From Bifiguratus adelaidae (lineage: Eukaryota > Mucoromycota > Endogonomycetes > Endogonales): 64,000 nt of DNA. Where the stretch lies: NCBI GenBank assembly GCA_002261195.1, contig MVBO01000028.1:62001-126000 (forward strand), in the 5' to 3' direction. The position numbers and the translations under genes are program-made. Position 1 is the stretch's first letter. Each line of letters opens with the position of its first letter. Below the pieces are notes generated by a model that did not search any database, had not been told where the DNA came from, and worked only from the letters and a program-made list of their open reading frames with translations. This document shows, one piece after another, positions 33,530-43,780 of this stretch.

Positions 33530-36500
33530 AGATAAAACCTAGCGACGCGTAGCATTTCCTTTGCACCTGGTCGCCGTTCCGCGTCCACTTCCAAACATTG
33601 GGCCAAAAAGCCTCGAAAGACCGGGCTGAGTGCTTCTGGGTTTTGCAGAGCGGGCGTACCGTTGGTTGCAATCAAATAGAGAGCCCTCAATGGGTTTTCG
33701 TTCAGATATGGCGGTTCACCTTCAATCATTTCGATCGCCCTGATGCCGAGTGACCAAATGTCGATACGAGGACCGTACTCTCGCCACGTGACGACCTCTG
33801 GCGCCATCCAATAAGGAGTACCAACCATCGTGGTTCGTTTACCATTTACTTCATTCAATTGCGCACAGTATCCGAAATCCGCTGTTGGACGACAAGGATG
33901 AGTTGTCCAGGTCATGTAGGATACGCAGCATGAGCACTTACTGAGCTTGATCTCGCCCGTGAGACTCAACAAGACATTATCACTCTTGATATCAGGGTGG
34001 ATGACTCCCTTGGAGTGTAGATGAACCAATCCTTCGAGCGTTTCCCGACAAACAGCCGCGATTTAACCTTCTGTCATGATGTTGGCCGTCACAACGTCCG
34101 TAAGACTGCCATCTTCCATGTACTCCATGACCACCCATAGATCACCTTTCCACAAATACGAATCGATATAATTGACGATATTCTTGTGTTTCGATTCCTT
34201 CATGACAATGATCTCGTTGATGATGAGGTCCTTCTTTGCTTCTTGTTCAAGATTCATCTGCTTGATAGCCACAAGGGAATTGGTCCTTATTTGATGCGAG
34301 GTGAAGACACCACCAGAAGCTCTAAAGTAGATCAACACATCAACAATGGTTCTAGAAGCGGAGGGTGCAGACATGCTTACCCTTGCCCAATCTTGACCAT
34401 ATCTTTATAATATCGGTTTGGATCTTCGGTCGAGCAAATCTTTTGGAGGCGTTCGAGAATCTCGGCGTCCTTGGCTGCGTTTCGCTTCGCCTTTTCCCGT
34501 CGCCTTGCATTCTGCTGTCCGGCTGGACTCGCACTCGCGTCCGTGTGAGCTGCACTCGCCGATGCAGCTGGCTTCGCCTTTGGCTTGTAAGATGGTATCT
34601 CTTGTATCGGCTCTGGTTTATATTTCGGCAGCATTTGGTTTGAGGATTCTAAAGTATTCTGCCTTGATAATGAGGAAGAACCAGTGGTACCTGAGCGCGA
34701 CAAGGCTTGCTGTTCCGCCTGCTGCTGGGCCTTTTGGGTCCTTTGCGATAGCTTTCGCTCAAGAGCTTGAGCAACTGGTTGCCGTGCAGGGTTGGTGATG
34801 GGTGTGGTCGGGGGCAGGGTTTGTGAGGGAGTGATGGGAGTGATGGGAGCGCTACGGTCCTTAACCAGATGCTGCGTCGCAATAGCAGGCGGTGCAGGAT
34901 GGTGATAATCTGTGCGATCTCTTTCTGTTCGCGCGGACATTGGTCCTAGTGATGCACCAATCGATGTCTCTATCGGCGGCAGTGGTGGCGGTCTTGGGTT
35001 CTCAAACTTTGGCGTGACCTGGGAGTTTGTATGAGAGGATGCTTGCAGAGATGCATTCTGAGCTTGTTGGCTGTCTCTGTAGTCTGTCAGTTTGAACTTG
35101 CGATCATCAGATGCGCGATCCTTGCTTCCGTGCGACGGCTTGCCAGCTCGACCAGGTGCATCTCCTGTGTACTTGGGCGGCTGCTCACCGCCGTCACTCT
35201 GTAGACTTTCGGGTCGACTTGTTTGCCCGGCCAACAGAAAGGAATTGCCCAATGGACTTGCAGATCCAGGGCTGCCCGAATGCGCCGAGGATTGCTGAGA
35301 GTATCTGGAAGATGTCTGCGATGAAGCTTGCAACTTCCCTCGTGTCTGCTGAGCGGATGAGAGACCTTGCAAGCCTGCACCCAGTGTGTTTGCTGCTACT
35401 GCACTGGACGGCATAGCCATCGTGCCAGACAAAGACTCAGACTCTTGGCCTCGCGAATTGACCGCAAATTTGTCCCAAACATCATTACCAACACCAAGGC
35501 TTCCATCAGGCGCTTCATGCTCGCGATAAAAGCCGATAATGTCCAAAACCGCTTGAGGATGCTCTACTTGCTCTTGACGCGTGATACCAGAGCTTTGCAG
35601 TAGCTTTTGCCAGTGAGCTGGCAGCCCGGTGAACTCGCCAGTGACTGGATTAAAACCAACATGCGTCACATGGCGCGTATTATATGGACCCGAAATATCC
35701 ATGGACGGATCTTGTTCCGTGTTATTCGCATTGTTGGAATTCCAGGACCCGTCGTACGTCGAAAAGGGAGAGTAAGATGCAGCAGCAGGATCGGAACGAT
35801 CCCGGCCGGGCCTCGACCCAGGCGTCAGAAGATCTAAGCAGTCCGTTCGAGGCGATGCGCTAGCATATAGGCCTATAGCCTAAAGGTTCACTTACCACTG
35901 AAACTTCCGACAAACTTGTTCATGGCCGCCTTGAACGTGTTACGATCCTTGCTTGTCTTGATGGATCCTCCTGGCGTCATCACGGTTTGAAAGGACGTGC
36001 CACCAGGCGTCTGAATGACCGATGAGCTCAGTGTCGGTTGTGGCTGCTGATATTGCTGCGGATCTGCGGTGCCAAAATAACCGCCAGATTGCTGTTGGAG
36101 TTGTGGAAGCGATTGCGGTGCAGTCGCAGCACGGGGCAAGCTGCCACCGTCCTGGTCATCCAAGGAGAGTCCTGCCATGCCTTCGCTCAGCTGTCGACTA
36201 GAGTTGGGTTTCATACTGGGACTCAGGTGTCGTTGCGGAGAATGAATATGACCAGAAGGGCTTGTAGGACTCCGATGCAAAGAGTTTGTCGAGCTGCCTG
36301 ATTTACTACTGCTTTTGCTAGGCTGTCGCCCTTGAGAACGTTCACCTGCGCGATCTGGCGCCTGCTGATGATGCACTTGTTGCGTATTCACTGACCCAGA
36401 TCTCAGAAGCGCATAACTCGCAGCTGCTTCATCTTGATCTGACGTATTCATATTGCCTGGCGATGATGCCTTGTGTGAGATGCGTGAGAGCGAATGGTGC

Positions 36501-36947
36501 CCGTCGAAGAAAGGAAGAGGCATTCGGTGAGTTCGAGGTCGTGTTATTGATCGTACCAAATGACATGGGAGGGGATGTTGGTGGAGGTGATGGTGTCTTG
36601 TGCACGCTGACGGTAGGTGTGGCATTGAAGGAGTAAGGCGATATGATGTGCCTTTCTGAACCGCTTCCTTGTCTGGTCAGTGAGTGGTCTGGGCTACTCT
36701 GTCCGCCTTTTTGGCCTGTTCGACCTCTTTCAAGCGTTTCACCAAGTTGTCGGTTGTCTTGAGCACCTTCCATGCCGTTCAACGATGCGAGAGGATCGCT
36801 ACCTTGGGTGGGTGAGATGCGAGACCCTAGAGAAGGTGATCCTTGTTCAAGCGTACCTACTGTAAGCGGTGCGTTGTTGTTGACTGTATTCCTTGCAGAG
36901 ATAGGATTCGCTCTACGTGGCCTTGTAGGCGGTGAGTCTGGGATCAT
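33530..36947 (-). pseudogene. PAK/Ste20-type kinase with CRIB domain, apparently decayed
   Basis: p21-activated kinase: a long Ser/Gln/Pro-rich N-terminus, a CRIB domain (ISGPYNTRHVTHVGFNP, near 35640-35702) that would bind Cdc42/Rac, then a kinase domain from about 34385. Intact features are G-Q-G-A-S-G across the splice, V-A-I-K-Q-M, D-F-G and G-T-P-Y-W-M-A-P-E. Four defects are seen. An in-frame TAA at 34063-34065 sits where homologues read E-G-Q-I-A-A-V-C. The catalytic H-R-D reads H-P-D (33994-33996). The N-terminal frame shifts by one base near 36505-36515 with no usable intron. The end lacks the H-P-F-L helix after A-K-E-M-L-R (about 33545), where the sequence runs into the CCT7 3' end. 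No PH domain is seen, so it is PAK/Ste20 rather than Cla4 type. The start at 36947 is tentative. Confidence 0.72.
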
Positions 36948-37234
36948 GCTCACCCAAGAGAGCTGCAAACCGTCCTTTTGCTCCCTTGTCAAAGGCTTTG
37001 GCAGTGTGACAGAACGTCACGCTTGTTTTGGGTGTGTGGCAAATGTCACACGTCGCACACGTGGAAGACACAACGGAACGCGCCGATGCTTTTTCTGTCG
37101 TGGATGACCACAATGGCCACATAATAAACAGAGAACAAGCCGAGATGTGATCAAGAGCAATCCCTCATCCCATGCGCATCCACGTGGAAGGCCAAGATGG
37201 ATATAAATACAGTGCGCGTGAGACAAATCTATTA

Positions 37235-38709
37235 TTATGCTTCGACACCTTCAAGCATGCCTCGACGGACACCTTCCATGCCCTTCATTCTGCACAAGCC
37301 TCGGACAATCAGATGCCATGCATCTCGCTGTAATAATATCCGCCGACCAGTCTTCCAGACATTACTTCTATAGCGTTCATATTCTTCATTGGAGATGGAA
37401 CGCAACATCTCGTCGATGCGGTGAGCTTGATCTCGGGGTATTCGGACAGTAAAGGCGTCCCAGTCAATGTCGTCTTCAAAAGGATGCACGATGCCATCGG
37501 CAATCACCACTGGGACCACACCAAAAGCAAGGTACTCCTATATATAGCACACGTGCAACGATGAGGATGTCTGTCTCGTGGGATCAGAGGTGCAACACTT
37601 ACCCAAACGCGCGTCGTATCCAATGTGTATCCTGTGAAACTATAGGATGAGTATTGGGTATAGTTCGTCGGTGGTAGCTTACCCATCGGAGTGATGCCGT
37701 ACTTGGCTCGACTCAAGAGGGCGGCATACTGTTCACCATCCCATTCTTGTTCAATGCTGTAATCCGGTGAATTTCGAAGTTCACCAAACAATAATGATCG
37801 AATCCCGTTCGAATAGGCATCGTCTGGCTTGGTATCGGCACAGCATCCACGAAAGAGTCCAAGCAAGTCTCGTTCACCTTGCAGAGGCATGCCAGTCGTT
37901 TTGTTGACATAGGCATAGGGATCAATATGGCGGGAATCTAAGATGCCGGTAACGCTCGGTATGACGATATCTCGAGCGCGGCGAAAACGATGTCCATCCG
38001 TACAACAAAGTCGTCGATCGCCGATGGTGGTCAGGAAGATGGCGGGAAGCAGTTCATCAATGGCCTTGTAATAGGTGGCTCCTCTATCCATGGGATGTAT
38101 CATGATGTGATCTGTACCATTGCTGCGGTGCCAATACCCTTGATCGCGAACCCATTTCATGACAGGTTTTACATAGTCATCGTCCACATTGTCGGGAATT
38201 TGAGGCAAGTAGGGATGAATGAAGCAGGCTCCATAGAAGGGAATGAAGAAGAAGTCGGCTTCCTCGGGATTTTGGGTCACGTATTGATGTGCAGAATGAT
38301 TCTTGTCCAAGAGGACTTGATGAAGGACTTGTTCCGAGCCATAGTTGTGCATTTGTCCTTCGCAGTCTGTGGTCAAGTTGGTGAGGTATTCGGGAAAGGT
38401 GTAGACGTATATTTTGGGTTTGCAGAGCGCGACATTGAATGGTGCTGGCCATTGACTGGTTGGATCGACTTGAGGAAGTGGATCAAGTATGATAGGTTTA
38501 GGTGCTTCGGGTTCGGGCTCAGGCTCGGGCGAAGATTCGGGTGGTTCGGTATAGGAGGTCGAGGTGAATGTGACAAAGGCAAGCATAGCCAGCGCGCAGA
38601 GACACATGGTAGCTAGCATGAGCTTGCTCTCGGACAGGAACCGAGATCGAGATCGGCTTGGAACGCCATCCTCCACTTCTAATGGGGTGTATTGACCATA
38701 ATGTGACAT
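37235..38709 (-). CDS. Exostosin-family glycosyltransferase (GT47)
   Basis: Type II Golgi membrane protein. It has a short cytoplasmic N-terminus, one signal-anchor helix (LATMCLCALAMLAFVTFTST), an acidic Pro-rich stem (S-P-E-P-E-P-E-P-E), then a GT47 catalytic domain. That domain starts K-I-Y-V-Y-T-F-P-E-Y and includes ADFFFIPFYGACFI, the D-H-I-M-I-H-P-M-D box and D-I-V-I-P-S-V. It continues L-F-R-G-C-C, then S-R-A-K-Y-G-I-T-P-M-G, and across two short introns Y-T-L-D-T-T-R-V-W and E-Y-L-A-F-G-V-V-P-V-V-I-A-D. Start ATG 38707-38709. GT47 enzymes transfer glucuronic acid, xylose, galactose or arabinose depending on clade; the fungal product is unknown. Confidence 0.88.
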
Positions 38710-38832
38710 TGCGCAAGGACTCACGTTGGTCAAGTGGAAGCACAACCACGGCGCGAGCACACAAGCGTTGTAGAACACAAGACCAGCCCAATTAGGGAAT
38801 TCTGCACAATGGTACAATTCTCTATGGTCGCA

Positions 38833-41772
38833 TCATTCCTTGTCCAAGAGATGCGCATACTCTTCATAGCTAGCAAAGGTAGGCAACTCGCTACGACGCT
38901 TCTTCTTCGTCTTGGATTCATCCTCCTCTTTTTGTTTTCGCTTTTCACCTGGCATTTCCCAGTCGGCCATATCTTCGCCTTCGAGGCCTTGCATATCAAT
39001 CTCTTCCTCTTCCTCTTCCTCTTCCTCTTCTTCCTCATTGCCCTCTCCTTTTTCGTCTTCGTCGTCTTCATCCGAGTCACTTCCCATCAACAATGCCTGA
39101 AGTTCCTCGTCGTCTTCGCTATCATCCACGTCCTGATCATCGTCATCCATGACATCACCAGGCATGGACCCAACCATAGCCTCCCAAATTTCTTCCTCCT
39201 CTCCATCCTCATCTTCGCCCTTTTCCTCTTCTTCCTTGTCTCTTCTCTTCTTTTTGCCTTTCATTTCGCCCTTCTTGGTGAAATATTTGTGAAAGAAGAG
39301 TTGATCCACAGGTACATCTTCAACCTTGGATCGCCAGAACCGTTCGTCGTTCATGGAGGGTCCAGACGAAACGATACCAGCTCCTTTGCGCATGATCAGA
39401 GTCTCTTTATCGCCCAGCATGGGTTGCATGATGGATCCACCTTTGCTTTGGGCATTGTCGGCCTTTTTGGCGTTACGAAAGACAAAGCGGTCGAGGAATT
39501 GGGTGAGGGTGTGTGAATGGAGATCGGGTTGTGACTGTATCTTGCTGCCTTCGAGTAGTGTCTTTGCGTACAAGGATACGGTAGGATGAAAGTGATCGAC
39601 AAAGGATGTCTAGAACATGTGTTAGCTCGCGGGCGTCCGTGCGACTCGGAAACCAATGAGCAAGCTGCTCCACTCACAATTTCCCATAGACACGACCGAT
39701 CCGCCTGACTGAAGCGAGGGTCACGCTTACGTCCATCGTATTTCTCGGCATGCGCACTCTTTACCTCTTGAGGAGCCTTGATATCATCTATGCCATCATC
39801 GACGTCCACAAATCGTTCTTCTTCATCTTCTTCCTCGGGTTGAAGAACAAGACTCTTGAGACCGGGTTGGGCATCCATCACTTCGCCAATCATGTAAAAG
39901 GCTCCACAGATGAAGGGTGGTTGATGATAGCTTGCTATTTGTACCAAGCGTTTGATGAATGCCTTGACACGCTTCATGTCGATATCGGCACGAAGGGCCG
40001 TAAAGAGAAGATTAAGGTAGAGACTTTGCTTAGAGGAGGTGAGTAATCGTGCGTCTAGTAAGGATTCATAAAGTGTTCGATAAAATCTGTCGGACATGGA
40101 TTCTTTGGCCGCGCAGACATGGAAGATGAGGAGGAGGGCTTGAATGGATGTGTTGAAGGTGCCGTTATGCGTGATGCGGAATAGGGTATCGAGATGTGAT
40201 TCATACCTAGCGAGATATGAGTGGAACAGTCAAGGGTATAGGGAGCAGTACTTACAAGTGGTCGTCCACTTTGGCGAACGGAAACGCGCGATTGACACCC
40301 GTAAGGACAGCCGCGATGAGCTTGGAGTCCATGCCTTCCTTGTCGTCTTCAGCTTCCTCATTCTTTTTGGATGTGGCCTGGTCTCCAGGCTTGCGATCAC
40401 GCCACCGTTTCTTGTCCTTTGGCTTGTCTGCCTCCTTGTCATCGCCAGCTTTGGTTGCAGACCCTTGCTGAGCGAGCAGCCGTCGGAATAGCGTAAAGTA
40501 GACATCAATCAGCTTGTTAGCCGTGTCAGTGTCTTTTTGAGTGAGGATGGTTTGATTGATGGTCACAATGGCATAATATTGTGTTCGTTCGCTCACGTGA
40601 GATCGCAAAAGTAGACTTTCCGCTTCCTTGACCACAAACAGTTTCATATTCGGATGCTTGATCAGCAATTGCTGGACAAGATGCGATGCTTTTGCCGACA
40701 CTTTGTTTTCGGAATCACCGAGTTTGTTGACCAGGAGTTTCAAGAGATTCTGTTCTTGCTCTGGCTTCGCGACAAGGAGATCAAAGACGTTGGTGAGCAT
40801 AGCGTGCCGAACGTGCGTCAGAGGATCATGCGAAAGCGATTCCAGAATCTGAACAAACTCGAAATACCACTTCTTCAAGTGGTCCTCAAAGCACCACAAG
40901 ACAAGATGCTTGTCCGTCACCTTGGCATCCCACAAAGGCTGGTCGATAAAGTATTTGAGCTTGCGGTCCGGAAGTACCGATCCAACAAGCAAATCTTTGA
41001 GACTTTGCATGGCCAGCATGGCTTCTTTGCGCGATTTCTTGCGACACATGCCCAACAATGTATCCAAGGTGCGTACACCATGAATAGGTGATTCTTGGAC
41101 CAACAACGTCAAGGCAGATATCCTGTCCGATAAAGTACCCGATTTGAGCATGGTAGTGAGGAAAGATCGATCAGAGGTCGATAATAACGGATTCCTCTCG
41201 GCCGACGTGTTTTCCCCGCTCAACAACTCGGTGGCGCGTTGATGCACGGCCTGGGCCTTTGCGGTGGTAAAGCTGGAAGGCTTCATTGTCCCTGCCAAGG
41301 GCTCCAATGCAATAGCATGCCATTGAGGCGTAGGCTCAATGATCTAGATTACACATCAATCCCATGCATCCTGTACCATCGCATGCGCAGTGCCAACGTA
41401 CCGCCTTAACATCTTCCAGAGGCTCCTCCTTCTCCTCGTCTGTCTCCTCTTCTTCCCCCTCACTCCCCGTCTCTTCCTCCTCTGACGCTACCGAGACGTC
41501 GTCCACTTCCACCTGCTGCGTAAACGAAGGCTTGTTCAAACCGAGATTCTTGATAAACTTGGCAAGCTCCTGCGTCAAGTGTTGCTGCCCCAAGCGTTAG
41601 CATGCGACCGGGTGTCGATACCATCGCAATTTACCTCTGCTTGGACACCTCCCGTCACAATGTCACCGTCATCGTCGTCAATGCCGTCAAGCAGGGCCAT
41701 GTCCTCTCGTGACCCTCCAAGCTTGAGCACTTCTTGCAGCAATCCATCGTCCTGTGCTCTCTTCTTGCCCAT
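38833..41772 (-). CDS. MAK21: Mak21/Noc1 ribosome biogenesis factor (CBF/Mak21 family)
   Basis: Nucleolar protein that, with Noc2, escorts pre-60S particles; CEBPZ in animals. Six exons. The start is M-G-K-K-R-A-Q-D-D (ATG 41770-41772), followed by an acidic stretch, then HEAT-like CBF domain sequence (LLSTSDRSFLTTMLKSGTLS, KLKYFIDQPLWD-A-K-V and R-T-Q-Y-Y-A-I-V-T-I-N-Q). Further exons have RTLYESLLDARLLTSSKQSL-Y and QPPFICGAFYMIGEV. Then come S-L-Y-A-K-T-L-L-E-G-S, H-T-L-T-Q-F-L-D-R-F-V-F-R-N and FWRSKVEDVPVDQLFFHKYF. The C-terminus is strongly acidic (38990-39240), encoded by a GAG/GAA repeat. The longer frame starts with TTG. The ATG is only 23 bases from the stop of the upstream permease frame. 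Confidence 0.95.
38995..39065 (-). repeat. Imperfect GAGGAA microsatellite coding a poly-Glu tract in Mak21
   Basis: On the plus strand this is a run of CTCTTC/CTTCCT-like hexamers. It encodes about 14 consecutive glutamates inside the acidic Mak21 tail. It also generates a long hydrophobic antisense open frame, which is an artefact. Confidence 0.8.
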
Positions 41773-41795
41773 CAGCAAATGAATTCTTTTTTATT

Positions 41796-43765
41796 TCAGC
41801 CACTCGCAAAGGCAAATCGTGTCATGACATCCAATCTTGCGCCTGTAAAGTAAAGAGTGGCTTGAAGAAAGCGAAGGGCTACATCAGGTTCGCTTCTAAC
41901 CATGCGCTCAAAGTTGGATCGGTCAAGTTGCCATAGAATGGCATCGGTGTCGACAGTGAGGGTCTGAGAACGTGGTTTCTCGCCAAAGAGACCCAATTCG
42001 CCAATGAAGATGCCGGGTTTCGATGAAGGTGTGGGGGATGCTTTTGGGATCGTCGAGTTGATCATTGGCAGCAAAGGTAATGACACTTTTGAGTACACCT
42101 TGTTCGACTAAGAGTAACGAGTCGGCCGGATCACCTTGAGACCACACCTGTTGGGTGCCAGGGATAGTGATACGCTCAAAGTACTTGCTTAGTGAGTAAC
42201 AAAAGTCTTGGTCCGGCATGACAATATCGGCAAAGGCTTGCATGAGGAGTTGTATCGGTTGTTCGGCATTGGACAAGTGTTGAGGTGCTGCAAGCCCGTG
42301 TGAGATGGCATACAACATCCGCGCTCTTACACCTACTGGTCATGGACGTTTCCACGGCTTCATTGAGCTGGTTCATACGAGGTGACGTGGCCATTTGCAG
42401 AGCTTGATCCACCGCCGGTGACTTTTGAATGTCTATAGGGCACGTTGAGACACCTCGGAGTAAACCAGCGCCTCCACCTACCTTTTCGCTCTGCTTTTCT
42501 CGTCTTGCGAAATCGTTCTTGCTGTAGGTAATACGCTTGCAACAAGACATTCTCGCACCACTCCAATGCCTCATTCAAACTTTCAAACACCTGCAAATAC
42601 TCGTCCGCATCATCACACCAAATGCCTACGCTTCGAAGCGCTTTGCCTTCATCGCTGGTCGCGCACATACCAGAGAGGACCATGTAAATGTCGCGTGCAC
42701 GTAGTAATCGTCGAATGCGAATAAAGGCTTCGGCAGCGCTAAAGTCGAGTCCTTGCACCGTCGTGAAATCGAGAATGAGAAATCGGATGGGATTGGCTTC
42801 CCATTGTCGATTGGCCAGGACGCCCTTGATGGCCTTTTCGACGGACCCGATCGTACCAAAGAACATGTAACCTTGTAATTTCATGATGCAGATCTGATCC
42901 GCTACCTGACTGAGAAATCTTTGCTGCCATCTGAAGCGTCGCACGGTGGATCGTAGTGCGCTGCCTCGAACCACCAATCGGAGAACTCCGCGTCTGGAAT
43001 TCATGACGACAAAGAAGACGCAGGCAAGGACAATACCCAGGAAAATGCCTTCAACAAAACCAAGAGCCATGAGAACAATGATGGCACAAATCGTGACATA
43101 TTCGAATTGATGCACAACGCCAAAGGTATCGACCAGAGCCTCTTTGAGTAGATCCAAGCCTAAATGAAAGATGAGCGCACCGACCACCATGACAGGAATG
43201 TATCCGACGATCCATGGTCCAATGAAGTAGATGATGAGGGTTCCAAAGGCTAGCATGACGCCAGCCACACGAGAATCGCCTCCCGATTTGATAAACAAGA
43301 GACTGTTGGAATACACAAGATAATCTAGAAGGGATTGAGCCCGGAGTCACCATAGAGTATCCGACTTACTTTGCACGGATCCTGCAAATCCAGATAGCAT
43401 GTTGGATATGCCGTGGGCAACGAGTTCGCGATTCGTATCGACATTATCTTCATTCGTGGATACACCAAGCGCTGGCACATTGATGGGGACGTGAAGGATG
43501 CCTGCGACGGATATGAGACAAGCGAGCTGAGCATTGGCCTTTGGCAGCACTTACCAAAGAAGGTCAAGGCGAGCATGGCCGGAATCGTCTCTACCAAGGC
43601 CTTCCAATTCGTGGCTCTCACATCTGCAATGGATTATTTAATCCATGTTTCGACCATGTCAGCGCGCGGATGGACCACTCACCCTAATAAGTGTAAAATC
43701 GCCAAAAAGGCGCATCGCCCCGCCATGCACTGACAAAACGCCATTTCGGCCATCTTATTCCCGTC
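41796..43765 (-). pseudogene. SLC26/sulfate-permease-like protein with STAS and cNMP-binding domains, 5'-truncated
   Basis: Resembles the yeast YGR125W/Vsb1 family of vacuolar SLC26-like proteins. Present are [19 protein letters not shown], the last transmembrane segments (VMLAFGTLIIYFIGPWIVGY, V-V-G-A-L-I-F-H-L-G) and a STAS domain (ICIMKLQGYMFFGTI, FLILDFTTVQGLDFSAAEAF). A cyclic-nucleotide-binding-like domain follows (I-P-G-T-Q-Q-V-W-S-Q-G-D-P, PGIFIGELGLFGE). Two breaks are seen. Upstream, only one more exon scrap (P-F-W-R-F-Y-T-Y, about 43684-43765) is found, and the several hundred N-terminal residues expected are missing because a plus-strand gene occupies that DNA. Near 42013-42018 the frame shifts by one base between T-F-I-E-T and P-G-I-F-I-G-E. 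A 46-base non-consensus intron could restore the frame, but poorly. Confidence 0.68.
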
Positions 43766-43780
43766 CTTTGTTGATCACTG

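Noticed and set aside
38734-39516. 260-codon plus-strand open frame rich in Leu and Phe, looking like a membrane protein
   Set aside because: It is the exact antisense of the Mak21 acidic C-terminus. The GAG/GAA repeat reads as CTC/TTC on the other strand.
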